Shown piece after piece: positions 32,860-44,760 of a stretch of 64,000 bases of DNA; position 1 is the stretch's first letter; each line of letters starts with the position of its first letter. Under the pieces are notes generated by a model. It was given only the letters and a program-made list of their open reading frames with translations, was not told the origin of the DNA and made no database searches. A program made the position numbers and the translations under genes. This stretch comes from Rhipicephalus microplus (lineage: Eukaryota; Arthropoda; Arachnida; Ixodida; Ixodidae): contig NC_134705.1 of assembly GCF_043290135.1 (NCBI RefSeq), positions 40,948,771-41,012,770 on the forward strand, read 5' to 3'.

Positions 32860-33840
32860 GCGTGTGGTCCGCGAACACCGACTCGCGTTACGACGCATGC
32901 GCAGTGGCAGCGACCGCACCGCAAGGCTCGCAGTGCGCTATTCTAAAACTCCCTATATGCTCAGAAAAAAATAAAGTTTTTATTGTTTTTATATAAATGA
33001 TTTACATATTTTCAACATACTTATTAATAGGCTACAGTGAACAGATGACCTTTTTCATGTTTTTTTTGCGTCTTGGGGGTCTATGGTATGGTATGGAGAA
33101 CTTAACTGAAGTCCTGAGGATTTGTCCTGGGGACTGATACTGGCTGCTCCCACGTCGGGACAGAGAGGAGGCCAGTATGGTGAAAGGAAAGTATAGGAGA
33201 GGCCATGACGTCATATTCGCGAAGCCGCCGCATCACAAACACCCGCACTACCTCCTAGCGGAGAAGCAGGTACACACTTCTCGATTTCCGGCGACCAGCC
33301 GCCGCAGCGGCCTCGGAAGCGGGATTCTCTGCCGGCAGCGACTCAATGCACGAGAGCTGCTTCTTTTGCGTGTTTTTTTTTAGTAAAGCTGTGCGATGCC
33401 CAGCTGTAGTGCATACTCGGTGCGAATCGCGTGCGCCGCCGGATGTACCTGGTGGCACTTTTCACGATGTTCGCTTTACTATTGATGGTATTTGCATGTG
33501 GAGCTCTCAGCTGTACGCTCCATTGGTTCTTATTGTGTCAACAGAACACACGCAAACTTTCGTTTTTACTGTTGTAGGCATTGTGTCGTGTTTTTAGAAG
33601 TAGTGTCGCTCATACGGAAGGACAATAAAGTTTTCTTGTTACCGGACTAAGTGTGTATGCATTGTACGGTGTGCGCTCGCTGCGTGTTAGTTGTGTGCGC
33701 AATGGAAATACACACTTTACGTGCACGGTACAGCTGTGCCCTCTTACCGACGTGAAGTACGTCAAGTACTATCGCCTGGCTTGGCACGGAATAGCTACGA
33801 AGCAAGCTCTCAAAATCGCGCATTGCCACACTGACTATTG
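32860..33840. other. No gene recognised; possible 3' ends
   Basis: AATAAAGTTTT motifs at about 32970 and 33625 could be polyadenylation signals of unidentified transcripts or repeats. Open frames are all under 85 codons without domains. Confidence 0.35.
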
Positions 33841-33959
33841 AATTAAAGCTCGTGGGGGGTTGTCACCACTCCGCCATCTTGGTTTAAGGACACTGTGTAC
33901 TCCGTCTACAATCAGTAAATATATTTCTACCCTCTGCCTACCCTCACCCCGTGACATTT

Positions 33960-33976
33960 TGGTGGAGGTGCTGGGT
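33960..33976 (+). promoter_or_regulatory. Primer-binding site, tRNA-Ala type
   Basis: TGGTGGAGGTGCTGGGT lies 3 nt after the LTR end. It is complementary to the common 3' end of eukaryotic tRNA-Ala (…CCCAGCACCTCCACCA). The tRNA comparison is from memory. Confidence 0.7.
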
Positions 33977-34021
33977 AACAAGACGGAGCTACGCAGCGGC
34001 CGACGCTTGGTTTCTTTCACT

Positions 34022-35227
34022 ATGGCACAAGAGGGTCCGACTCCAGCTGCCGCAGCGGCCACCGCAACGACGACAGTTGTTCTGCCCCCGCCGAAAGACC
34101 CTGGCACGTTCTGCGGGACTGACAACGTCGACAATGAAGAATGGTTGCCACTGTACGAGCGAACAAGCAGGAATTATCGCTGTGACGAAACGCTCATGCT
34201 GGCGAACATCCTATTTTACCTGAAGGGGACAGCCAAAGTGTGATTTGAGAACCACGAAGCGGAAATTGGCAGCTGGGATCCGTGCAAAGAAAAGATGCGT
34301 GAACTGTTCGGCAAATCGACTGGCAGGAAGACAGCGGCCAAGAAAAAGCTAGCATCTTGCACTCAAACGTCATCGGAGTCTTACCTCTCTTACATACAGG
34401 ACGTGCTAAGCCTTTGCCGCAAAGCAGACGACGGCATGGAGGAGTCCAAGAAAGTAGCGCACATATTAAAAGGCATTGCCGATGACGCGTTCAATTTGCT
34501 AATTTCCAAAGACTGTGACACAGTAGATGCTATTATCCGAGAGTGCCAGCGTTTTGAGGCCGCTAAAAGCCGACGCATTTTTCATCAGTTCGCTCGACTT
34601 CAGAACACCGCAGCAACATGGTCGTGCGAAGACATGCCTGTACCACAGGCACCACTGACTGCAGAGCACGTCACGAAGATCATCCGTCGAGAACTTGAAG
34701 CGATGTCTCCCGCTTCAACTTTCTCTCGTGCCTGTGAGTCCAGCTCCCAAATAGTGCCTTTAGTGCATGCCATCGTTTGCCAAGAGCTTTCGAACGTTGG
34801 CCTGGAATCTGTGTGCTCCGCCGGCCCCTCCCAACCGACTGTACGTCGTCCGCCAGTTTCCTACGCGCATGGCTAGAGGTTCCCAGTGCGCTCTCGCAAT
34901 CCCGCTGATTGGAGGACTGCTGATGACCGACCCATTTGCTTTAACTGCCATCGCGTTGGTCACGTGGCCCGCTATTGCAATAGCAGGTGGTATTGGCGTC
35001 AGCCTTCCTATGACTATAACCGTCGTGCAGAGGTAAATGATGGCCACTTCGGAACTCGCCACGAGTCGCCTCGGCCAGCCGGTGGTAATGGTTCGTCGAC
35101 AGTGCATTGTCGGTCACAATACCCTCCCGACCACCAGTCCCGCTCAACGCTGTCTCGTCGCCCATCGTCACGCTCACGCCAATTTCGCCGTCCTTCACCG
35201 ACTGCACATCTGGCTCGAGAAAACTAG
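34022..35227 (+). pseudogene. Ty3/gypsy gag (capsid-nucleocapsid) with two stops
   Basis: The frame from ATG 34022 encodes a capsid-like domain (PKDPGTFCGTDNVDNEEWL, LANILFYLKGTAKV, KMRELFGKSTGRK, SYIQDVLSLCRKAD) and ends in a nucleocapsid zinc knuckle CFNCHRVGHVARYC at about 34938-34979. Two in-frame stops interrupt it: TGA at 34241, where the family normally has Trp, and TAG at 34874. Gag assembles the cytoplasmic particle in which reverse transcription occurs. Confidence 0.8.
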
Positions 35228-36812
35228 ACGATGCAGCTCCCAGAGGTGATGCTGCATCGACGATTCGCCAGCCAAATCATCTGACTATGCCGACACGACG
35301 CAGCCTCATAGATGCTAAAATAGACGATGCATGTGTTGTTGCCCATGTAGACACAGGGTCCCACATTTCGGTGATGAACTCGGAACTTTGCCGCCGTCCT
35401 AAAAAGGTTTTAACACCGCTCACTGTGCCGCTCATCCAAGTCGCCGACGGTGGAACATTTCCTGTGCTTGGGATGTGCTCCGCACGTGTTAGTGTTGCTG
35501 ACCGCTCCACAATTGTGCTTTTTGCCGTGCTCGAGAAGTGCTCCCATGAACTCATCCTGGGCATGGACTTTCTTGCTGCGCACTCTGCCTTAATTGACTG
35601 TAGAATAGGCTTACTTCAGCTTGACCTACCTTATTGCTTTGAGACTCCAACTACATCTCAACCACGTTTGTGTTCTGTCGAATACGTTCACCTAGCGCTC
35701 CAAGCTGTTACCTATGTAACCATGAAGTCTTTTCCTGCTGTACCCTATGACGATTATGTGCTGGTAATAATTTTAGACGTGTTATTAGATTTAATTGTTG
35801 CCCTTCCTTATACTCTGTTGACGATTACGAATAATGTGGCGTCGCTACCGATACTGAACTTCAGCTGGTGCGCTCAAGTTGTTCCAGATGGCATGACTCT
35901 AGCCAACGTCTCTTCTATCTTTGAACATTCTGTTTCTGCATTCATTGCAGACACTCATTTACCCGCTACTGCATCCTCTTCACAGAGCTCCACTTATGCC
36001 GACTTTGACAAGATGATCGCGCCTGACCTCGTTCCAGCACAGGCAGCCGATCTCCGGCATATCTTGGCATCCTTCGGGGACATCTTCGACTTTGGCGACA
36101 GTCCTTTAGGAAAGACGTCAGTTGTTACTCACAGGATCAACGCTGAAGACGCCAGCCCAATCCGATGACGCCCTTATATGTGTCACATGCAGAGCGACAA
36201 GTCATCCAACGTAAAGTTGATAAAATGCTCACAAAAGACGCCGTTGAACCATGTTGCAGTCCATGGGCCTCACCAGTCGTACTGGTGAAAAAGAAGGATG
36301 GCAGCTGGTGCTTCTGCGTCGACTACCGTCACTTAAACAAGGTCACGCGCAAGGACGTCTACCCACTGCCATTGATTGACGATGCCCTCGACTGCCTGCA
36401 CGGGTCTGCCCACTTCTCCTGTATCAACCTGCGTTCAGGATACTGGCAGATTTCCGTCGAAGAATTAGACCGTGAAAATACTGCATTTGTTACACCGGAT
36501 GGACTTTTCCAGTTTAAGGTAATGCCCTTTGGCTTGTGCAATGCTACCGCTACATTTGAGAGAATGATGGACTCCCTGCTACGGGGTTACAAATGGTCAA
36601 CGTGCCTCTGTTATCTCGACGGCATCATTGTATTCTCGCCGTCATTCGAAAGTCACCTTAGCCGTCTGTCAGCTGTTCTGGAAGTTTCAGAAGGGCAGGC
36701 CTACAGCTCAACTCCTCCAAATGCCGTTTCGGCAGCCAAACAGTCACTGTGCTTGTCCATCTTGTCAGTGCTAAAGGCGTGCAACCCGATCCCGACAAAA
36801 TTCGCGTCGTAA
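35107..36812 (+). pseudogene. Ty3/gypsy pol: protease and RT, truncated
   Basis: Pol overlaps the end of gag by about 120 nt in the -1 frame, the usual frameshift arrangement. The aspartic protease active site is VDTGSHIS (about 35347), with a later LILGMDFLAAHSALIDC. A frame break lies near 36165. The RT then shows SPWASPVVLVKKKDGSW, YRHLNKVTRKDVYPLPLIDD, FVTPDGLFQFKVMPFGLCNA and YLDG instead of the catalytic YLDD or YVDD. Coding stops before RNase H. The altered catalytic site and truncation mean it is inactive. Confidence 0.85.
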
Positions 36813-36830
36813 AGACCAAAGAACTGCTAA

Positions 36831-37235
36831 TCGGCCCGTAGATCAGCAAATATGGCTAAGAGAGAGAGAGAGAGAGAGGCAAAGGCCTTGCGGTGAGTAG
36901 AATGCGTAAGTCACTGCCTGGTGAGTGCGAATACGATGATGCAAGGGCTGAATGATTTTCATTCGGACACGTACCGGTGCTTTCTGTGCCGTTGTACAAA
37001 AACACTCCACGAAGTATTTCAGCACGCCGCGCTCGGGCCTGCCCTGCACGAACAGTCTGGGAAAGGTGTGCTCACAACATTTTACCGCATGCAAACCATA
37101 CCATGCGCGTTAAGTTAACGCCTACACTATATAAGCGAAACAGCACTGAGAGCACGCCGCGAAGCTGTTTTGTTTGCACCATGCAGGTTTGTTTGCCCCA
37201 TATATTTGACGTCACTTTCGCTACACTTCTCGCAA
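36831..37235. other. Junction region with (GA)n tract, origin unclear
   Basis: Starting near a (GA)n run at 36860-36879, about 400 bp separates the truncated gypsy RT from the decayed LINE. A plus-strand frame reads Y-R-C-F-L-C-R-C-T-K-T-L but no domain is certain. It may be the 3' UTR/tail of another LINE or SINE. Confidence 0.35.
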
Positions 37236-37274
37236 TGCATTGGGATAGAATAGGGTCTCTCCTTAGTTTTTTTC

Positions 37275-40200
37275 TTTCCCTATGGAGCCCAAGCCCCTCT
37301 GCCGCCACACGGGCCTTCTGGACAGCCCTGAGTTGGTCCGCCAGCGCATCACTGTGCAGCATTCGCTGCCACCACTGTTCACCGTGAGAAACCGCACCAG
37401 CCACTGCCGAGCAGCACCAGAGCATGCGTTCAAAATTGGGCAAGCCCCCACACTTACTACAATAAACCACAACCCCGCAGTCAGGGTTAATTTTATTCAT
37501 GATGACCGGGTTGGGGTACGTCCGCGCCTGCAAAAGTCTTAATGTAACCACCTGTGGCCTGTTAGGTCTAGAATGTGGCAAGGGGAATTCCCTGCGCTCT
37601 AAATAATATTGTTTTGTTATATCATAGTACGTCAACAGAAACTCCGGAGCGGGAGATTCAGCCGCCTCATGGATTGCACGACACACTATTCCTCGTGACT
37701 TCCTGTGCGCCACCTCATTGAGGTTACGTGGAGCTCCCTCCACTGACCCCATGTGCGCCGGAAACCAAGTAATGGTATGCAGAGTGATGTCCTTACCCGG
37801 AAGCAGTCTGTAAGCCGGTTCCCTAACAACTCCCCTCGAGAAGGCTTTAATTACAGAGTGAGAGTCACTAAATATTAAAACTCTTCCCGAATCAATCAGT
37901 GCTAGGACAATAGCCACCTACTTAGCGACCACCGAATCTTTCATATAAACGGAAGCGGAATTTCGAATGCTCCCTTTCCCATCTACTACCACCACCGAGT
38001 AAGCATATTTCCCGTTAATCCATGCTGCGTCAAAAAACACAGACTCTTCCTCCTGATCCTTTGCCTCGCGCAACAAAGCCCTAGCTCTCGCCATTCACCT
38101 CCCTACAATATGCATAGGGTGCACACTTCGCGGAAACGGACAAACCATCATATTAGCCCAGATGTTCACGGTTAACTCGTATAGGCGCGCACCATCACGA
38201 GTCGCCACCGATTCTCCGATTGACTGTAAGGTATACCTACCAGCTGGCGTACCCAGCAACCACTCTCTCTGTGCTATATGCAGAGCCTCGGCAATTTCAT
38301 CAAGAGTATTATGCAAACACAGCCGCAACAACATATAATTTGACGCACTCACAGGCAAATCAAGCGCCACCTTAACGGTTTTCTAATTAAAGCTTTCGAT
38401 TTGTTTTTCTCCTTTTTCTAATTTAGCATAGCAGCTACGTACGAAAAATAGCACAAAATAAATGTAGGAACCAAGCGCATCGCACCTTCTTCTTTTAATC
38501 CTCTATGCCTGTTAGAGATCCTTCGGATAAGTCTTATAGCCTCGTGTGTTTTGGTAATACGCTGAATAGTTATATTATTCGATCCGTTTGCTTCAGTTAC
38601 ATAACCAAGTACCCTAATAGCATCTACATTCGGTACCAATGACTCATTGCTAGTACGAACAGTGATGCAAGTGTCAACTTCCGGTATTCAATTCTTCGGC
38701 CTACAACCTAACTTCTTGGATTTGAAGATTAACGATTACGACTTTTCAGAGAAGCACTTGAGTCCCATACGAGCTAAACAATTTTCCGTAAGCGTTACCA
38801 CCTCCTGCAGCCTAGCCTCAATCTCTCCGTCACTACCACCGACACTCCGTACTGTGACGTCGTCCGCGTAGATACTATAGCCAATACCCTCGACAGTGTC
38901 CAGTACGTTAGCTAGCTTTGACATCACCAAATTGAACAACATTGGCGAGAGTACGGATCCTTGTGGTGTACCATGAAAACCCAGTTTGAAGACTTAAGAC
39001 TTGATCTCCCCCAACCTGAGACATGTCCTTCTATTCTTAAGGAAAGCCTAAAAAGGAAAAGCCGTTGCCCCAGATTCAAGTCTGACAGCACCTGTAGAAT
39101 GAAGGAGTGTTGGAGATTGTCGAAAGCTTTTTCCACATCAAGTCCAAGTAATACCCTAGTATCCCTTGTCCACCGATCAAGTAGATGATGCTTAATCCTA
39201 AGCATGACATCTTGAGTCGAGAGGCCAGGCAGGACGAAAACATATCATCGAGTGCGAAAAGACTCCAAAAAGTCCAAAAAGACTTGTCCAAAACGTAACG
39301 AGTTAGCCTATTTAAAATGACATGCTCAGCGACTTTCCCCAAACACGATGTTAGCGAAATTAGTCTGAGATTTTACAGCCCTACGCTCTTGCCCAGTTTC
39401 GGTATGATGACAGTAGTCGCAAGTTTCCACTCTCCTGGGGAAGATCCTTCCGTCGGCTATTTATCTCCCGCGTAAGGAACTCAATAGACCCATCGTCTAA
39501 ATTCTTTAACATTTTATTAGAAATGCCATCCGGCCCTGATGCCGATCGACTATTAAGATCCTGCAATGCCATCCTTATATCACTTTCAGTAAATTCCTTA
39601 TCCATAAATATATTCTCATCCCCACTATATTCCAATCCGAAGTCAGATGTATTCTGGCAGGTTTGCTGTGGAGTAATCTCACAGCCAAATTTTTCAGCAC
39701 CTCTTCCTCTGATGAGTTCCGGCACACATCATGGACCAGCTTACCTATCACCGTCCTTTGGTTAGACCTACAATTGGTCTCATACTGTGAATGTTGGAGT
39801 AAATCCCAGGGGCCTTCCCTTTTAATACCACCATCTACAGAATTGCATACTTCGTCCCATCGCTGCTTGCACAATACCCGACAGGGGTCTTCAATTTCTT
39901 TATTAACCATTGCTATACGCTTTCTAAGCCTCCTGTTCGACCGCTGACCCTTCCATCTCGCCAACAGTGACTGCTTCGCTTCAAACAAGTGTGCCAGACG
40001 ACTATCCATTTGATTTGTGTCTATAGCTGTTTTAAGTTCCTTCGTGGTTGCCTCAACGTCACTCTTGAGCTGACTAGTATACTGTTCCGAGGTCAACTCA
40101 TTCCCCTGATCTTCGTTTCTCTGTTCTCTCCATTTACTAAACGCATCCCAGTTAACAAGCTTAAATGTTCGCTCCTTTTTAGGAGCCACCTTTAACGTAA

Positions 40201-40925
40201 TCATAAGTATGTAATGATCGCTGCCGAAATCTATATTTGAATTTGATTTTGACGAATCCTCCACCCCCCGAACAAAAGTAAGATCTACCATGGTGTCGAA
40301 TCTCTACATGTTGACGTGCCGCAATGAGTGCAATACGAAGGGTCTGTAATAAGAGATAAATTGAAGTCTAGGGCCTGTTGCCATAGTCTCTCGCCTTTGG
40401 TGTGCTATATACATACTTCCACACATGATATGGCGCATTAAAGTCCCCTCCAATAAGCAACGGTGCATTCTTAGCGAGATTGGCTGCCTTGCTCAAGAGA
40501 GCTTTGAAACTCTGCTTCGTGTCGCTGGGGCTGCTGTATAAGTTAAGCAGGTAAACGCTCATCTTACTTGCTCCTTGTCGATCTAAAATCACCTCGACCA
40601 TAATATATTAAATCCTGCAATCCACCATGTGAAGATCACGCCTAACATACGCCAACCTTCTGCAGATGAGTGTGGCGAGCTCTCTGTCCTTTTCATTATC
40701 TTTAACCTCCGCTTTGAATTCAGTTAAGGTTACGCTGGATGTCAAAGTTTCCTGCAACATGATAACCTGAGGTTTCACGTTGCCCGTTCTAACAAACTGC
40801 TTCAGGCACGTCTTCTTATGATGAAATTCGCGATAATTCCACTGCCAAATACTAAATGAACTATTTAATGAAGCCGCCATCTTGACTATATAAATTTGGC
40901 TTACTCGTGTTGAGCTTAATTCCAC
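37275..40925 (-). pseudogene. Decayed I-like ORF2 (endonuclease-RT-RNase H)
   Basis: From 5' to 3' on minus: endonuclease start S-I-W-Q-W-N-Y-R-E-F-H-H-K-K (about 40860) and VIMLQET; GGDFNAPYHVWKY (about 40450); GSDHYILMITL (about 40215); RT thumb-side blocks SASGPDGISNKMLKNLDD (about 39530), LLGLDVEKAFDNLQH (about 39130) and SIYADDVTV (about 38870, catalytic YADD intact); a variable linker; then RNase H with FSDSHSVIKAFSRG (about 37850) and WFPAHMGSVEG. The C-terminal end matches the homologue at 25470. At least eight frame changes separate these blocks. Confidence 0.8.
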
Positions 40926-41880
40926 TAGGAAAGTTGTCCTGTTGGGTCATCGGCTGAGAGCACTCCCGCTCCGTAGCAGGAACCAACATCTCGTTAAGAT
41001 ATACTTCAATTTTACCTAATCTGGGATCCGTGATATTTTCTCTCTCTTCTATCCGCTCTAAACTAATACTGATCTTTTTCATACTTTCCTGCAATGTTGT
41101 CATCATTTCTTTAAGCTCAGAACCAACCTTGGCCTGGGCCCGCGCAATCGAGAGCGCCCTCTTTCTCGGAGCCGGTGTGTCCTCGTTAGCCACGTTCGCC
41201 TTAGGAACCTCCACAAACCTTGGTACTTCAACCAGGATATCAGGTTTGCTACCCTCACTAGTGCTTTTACCGGACTGTAAACTTCTCTTAAGTTCAGCTA
41301 TCTCTTTTACAAGCTCTTCAATGGCTGTTTTTAAGCTATGATTTTCTTTCTCCAATTCTGCGATCCTCTCCTTATCCCAATTACAACTCACATGCTCTTG
41401 GCTCTGCTCCCGTGTTCGTTCAGTCACGGGTCAACCTTTGACCATGTCAGCCCAGGTGGTCCGCCTTCCAGCCGCACTGCCGCCTCCACCAATGGACGCA
41501 GAGCGGTTCATCGAGGCTGGACTCTCATACGATGACCGTCGTCCCAACTTCTAACGGCGCCCAGAGCGCGAGCGTCTCCCAGAGCGTTTAGAGACGCTTG
41601 CCAACTGCGCCACCTCGACTGCTTCTTGTTCCGCTGCTAGTTCCGCCCTGGCTCACTCCTGTCGGCGAACACGCACGACGTAGGGAACCTGGTACCATTA
41701 TCTGCATTGTCTATCTGTCATCAGGTGTCGACCTCCACAAAGCTTGAAACAAATCTCAAAGTTATGGTCCTCTGCATGATTCCGAGCACGGCATCCCCGA
41801 CATTCAAGGCAATCGGGTGCAGGACAAACATCCTGTCTTCTTCACGGATCGAATGATCTCAAATATGCACCACACAGTGA
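40861..41880 (-). pseudogene. Decayed I-like ORF1, C-terminal half
   Basis: A 188-codon open piece (41427-40861) contains a coiled coil (ELEKENHSLKTAIEELVKEI) and a second one near its end. The order is like that of the intact ORF1 at 29483. Further 5' (41700-41850) the minus strand keeps degraded zinc knuckles (C-L-E-C-R-G-C-R-A-R-N-H, K-L-C-G-G-R-H) across stops. Confidence 0.7.
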
Positions 41881-41984
41881 CGAAAATGCTGCGGAAACAT
41901 TCGCAAAAGACGAAGCCGAAGTGAACGCATCCGCTCACCTCGGCAAGCGCAGCGTCTCCCCCATGATCAGTCCTCTTGGGGGGG

Positions 41985-42200
41985 GGGGGTCGTTTAATTT
42001 TTGTTAAGTTCCAAAACCTTCACCAGCTACGCGACTGCTGGTAGCCTAAAAACGTGCGTATTTTTATTCCATGTCGAACAAAATGTAACACCATCCAGCC
42101 ACATGAAGCAGTCTCTTATAGCTAATGTGCAACATCAAGACCATGAAGACCCCCCCCCCCCCACGTTTCGATTAATGTGGATAACAGACGACGGGGAAAG
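41985..42200. other. No gene seen; G and C homopolymer runs
   Basis: A G run at about 41980-41989 and a C run at about 42151-42161 are the only notable features. Confidence 0.4.
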
Positions 42201-42207
42201 CGGTGGG

Positions 42208-42406
42208 CATAGAGTTTCATACAATAATACTTGATTGATTTGTGGGCTTTAACGTCCCAAAACCACAATATGATTATGAGAGACGCCGTAGTGGAGGGCT
42301 CCGGAAATTTCGACCACCTGGGGTTCTTTAACGTGTACCCAAATCTGTGCACACAGGCCTACAACATTTCCGCTTCCATTACAATAATACTTGTATGAAA
42401 CTATGG
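42208..42406. mobile_element. Palindromic MITE split by a SINE
   Basis: The left part (CATAGAGTTTCATACAATAA) and right part (CTTGTATGAAACTATG) are the two ends of the same small palindromic MITE as 23277-23346. They are interrupted by the SINE at 42234-42380. The flanking 8-mers (GCGGTGGG and GTGGTGGT) match only partly, so the MITE TSD has decayed or is obscured by the GTGG-rich repeat next to it. Confidence 0.7.
42234..42380 (-). repeat. 5'-truncated Ruka-like SINE with 14-bp TSD
   Basis: The minus-oriented SINE body (ATGGAAGCGGAAATGTTGTA … TCATAATCATATTGTGG) ends in a short CAATCAA tail. It lacks the tRNA head. It is flanked by perfect 14-bp direct repeats TACAATAATACTTG at 42220-42233 and 42381-42394, the mark of LINE-assisted target-primed insertion. 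The target was an existing MITE copy. Confidence 0.9.
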
Positions 42407-42560
42407 TGGTGGTGGTAGTGGTTTGGTGAAGAAAGGAAAATAACGATTATTTCTGCAGCCCTTAAGGGAGCACGGCACAGCTTCTTGTAGGGGTGGGGGA
42501 AAGAAGCATAAAAAGAATAGATGGAAATAGATGAAGAGATATAGAAGGCAAGCGACGGAA
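42407..42560 (+). repeat. Interspersed repeat, copy of 505-600
   Basis: GTGGTGGTGGTAGTGGTTTG followed by TTCTGCAGCCC and GGGAGCACGGCACAG matches the order of blocks at 505-600. It continues into a purine-rich tail to about 42560. Confidence 0.5.
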
Positions 42561-43085
42561 AAAGGAAAGAGATAAAAAAAGTGAGGAAACTCTATGCCGG
42601 TGGGTATTGCAAATGTGCGTCGTTATCGAATAGGGACCCCGAAAGACTTGGGCCCCAAAATCGTTTGCGAAAGCTAGATTTGGGTCAAGCAGGACCTAAG
42701 GGTTTTCTAATAGGGTCTGCGGCGGTTTAGACATTCCCCTCATTCTAGGTCAGACCCTTCACGCTTCAACGGGTGCCGTCATGTTTGTCTGAAGCAGTTA
42801 AAACTTTTGGGGTAGGCTTTTACGCTCCCGATAAATACAAGAAATAGCGTCCCCAACGCCAATACCAAATGCTGTTTACGTCGCGCATGCACAGTGGGCT
42901 ACAATCGGGATGTCAAAACTCGCTTTACTGTTCTAAATGCAAAGCATTTCGTAGCGAACTTCGCCGACTTTGAGTGTATCTGCCTGTCTCTCTGTCTGCC
43001 TGTCTGCCTATCTATCAATCTATAATTTTTAGCCCTCTTGGCCGTTTCGATAATTCTACCGATACCAAAATTGGTATGGCATAGC
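42561..43085. other. No gene seen
   Basis: Non-coding. A short CTGTCTGCCTGTCTGCCTAT low-complexity run lies at about 42985-43010. Confidence 0.4.
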
Positions 43086-43092
43086 ATAACTA

Positions 43093-44191
43093 TACTCTGT
43101 TCCAGAAGTTCCGTACAGCACTGTGGAAGCTACATGCCTTCTCAACCAATCAGGAGGGCGAGCACCTCTAAGTGTATCCTTCCGCGCCTTGTGGTCTGCT
43201 TGTGACGTGTGCTGCAGCGAAAGCGGCAAGAGCGTCTCGAGACACAGTGCAACTGCGCAACGAGATGAGCTGTAATTGTGATAGCGGTTAAATATGCTCC
43301 TCGGCGCTGTAAAAGCGCGCGTCCTCGAAATACTTCCACGCAGACATGTGAGGGGTTGGGTTCTGTGGCTCATGTTTCGGTGGAAAGTGCCGCACTAGCC
43401 AAATGGAATATGAAAGCACCATGCTTCTTCGGATTTCGTATACACATGCCTATGGGCATGTGAATTGCCGCTCGCGTTCGATACGAAATGATGGCTTTAT
43501 TTCCGGTTCATCGCCGTGCTTATCGTGCAGCGCTAGCCACTTGTACAGCGCACGCTCGCTGACGTTAATGAACGCAGCCGTTCTCCCAATGAGAGAGCTC
43601 ATGCTTGCATTTCTGCCGCCCTCCTTACGCAGTGTCTCGAACACATTTAGAGCCAACTGCTTCGCTCCCTTGTCGTAAAAGCTGATCCGGGAATGATATT
43701 GCCCAGGTGAACCGGGCGCCGCCATTTAGACAGGAGTGACAAAATCTACCACCGCGGATTAATCGCAACCAAAGACTGGGTCCTCCGTGGTGATGTGAAC
43801 GCTCGGGCTGTGCAGATTACTCATAAAAATTTAGGCAGTCTCGTACCATTTCTTCGTACTTTATAAGTAAAAACATAACCCATACGAGCTGCAACAGCGT
43901 TATTTCTTTCGTCATTTGCATGTTACACGTACAAGCAAGAACTCCTTCTTCAGTATCATGAAGCCACAAAAATTGTTTTCTACAAAAAATGCGACAAAAT
44001 CGTCATACAAATCGCAGCTACAACACGCATAAAAGCCTTCAAGAAAAAATCCTCCAACGAGACCGCTTGCAAAAGTCACGAAAGCAAACAACGGGCTACG
44101 TATATGGGGCACTACATCTCGCTTCGCAACAACCTGCGTTCGAGGGTCGTATAGCCTTGGCTCTGCTGCATGGAACTTCTGGAACAGAGTA
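43093..44191. mobile_element. Candidate DNA transposon relic between 20-bp inverted repeats
   Basis: TACTCTGTTCCAGAAGTTCC at 43093-43112 is exactly repeated in inverse orientation at 44172-44191. Between them, on minus, lies a HTH-type N-terminal transposase-like fragment (43450-43725). The distance (1.1 kb) suits a deleted Tc1/mariner-sized element. The 20-bp motif may instead belong to a separate dispersed repeat present in both orientations. Confidence 0.45.
43450..43725 (-). pseudogene. HTH N-terminal fragment of a putative DDE transposase
   Basis: The minus-strand frame starts at ATG 43725 (GCGCCATTT complement, MAAPGSPGQY) and encodes 91 residues. A helix-rich segment, DKGAKQLALNVFETLRKEGG, is followed by I-G-R-T-A-A-F-I-N-V-S-E-R-A-L-Y-K-W-L. 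The latter resembles the N-terminal DNA-binding helices of Tc1/IS630-like transposases. No DDE catalytic region follows. A small host DNA-binding protein cannot be excluded. Confidence 0.45.
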
Positions 44192-44208
44192 TATATGAAG
44201 AGCATGAC

Positions 44209-44760
44209 TGAGAAGTCATAACATGAAAACCCTGACATCCATGTCATGAATGTCATCCTTTACATTTCATGGTCTTGTTGCTCTTGCGGTGGTTTCGTTC
44301 ACATTACACATTGCGAAACCAGTATGGTATGACATGATTGCATGGCGAACATCAGTGACAGACCCTAGCATGAAAATCATGACATGCATGTCATGCAAGT
44401 CATGACTACGTGCCACGCTCATGATGCGCCCACGGCCGTTTCCCTAGTTTCACAAATACCAGACGACGAAGGTATGTGACTAGTGCAAAGATAATAATGA
44501 GAAGCGTGTCATGTAACAACATGACTACATGCCGCGCTTTTGATGCCCTTGTGGCCGTTTAACTAGCTTCACACACAAAACTTGGTGTTACGTAACGTAA
44601 ATGGATGACTAAGGTATATGACTGGTGCTAACATGATAATCATGGCATGTATGTTAGAATATGACAACTTACCTCGCTCATGATGCGCTCGTGGCCGTTT
44701 CAACAGCTTCACATAAACCGAATTTGGTACTACGTGACGTGAGTGGACGGCGAAGGTCAT
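44209..44760. repeat. Tandem repeat array, unit about 120-145 bp
   Basis: Diverged units share CATGACATGCATGTCATG-like palindromic blocks, then CTCATGATGCGC..GGCCGTTT..AGCTTCACA. The GGCCGTTT landmark recurs at 44434, 44553 and 44693, with a weaker one about 146 bp earlier. About four units remain. Confidence 0.75.

Larger units (their letters stand above)
33850..36830 (+). mobile_element. Ty3/gypsy-type LTR retrotransposon, 3'-truncated
   Basis: A plus-strand element begins with the end of a 5' LTR (…CCCCGTGACA, ending 33956; its start cannot be fixed because no 3' LTR remains). A primer-binding site follows, then gag, protease and RT, and it stops abruptly near 36830 in the RT. RNase H, integrase and the 3' LTR are missing. 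In-frame stops and frame breaks make it a dead copy. It is a different family from 48295-52415, although both use the same kind of primer-binding site and LTR end. Confidence 0.85.
37240..41880 (-). mobile_element. Decayed I-like LINE, related to 25399-31901
   Basis: A minus-strand relative of the full-length I-like LINE is recognisable from ORF1 zinc knuckles (about 41880-41700) to the end of ORF2 (about 37275). Every domain is present but fragmented by many frame breaks and stops. No TSD could be fixed. Lower GC and many lesions indicate it is much older than the intact copy. Confidence 0.85.

Noticed and set aside
36921..37118. Zinc-finger-like YRCFLCRC frame
   Set aside because: Cys/His spacing does not match a known finger and the region is a junction between decayed elements.
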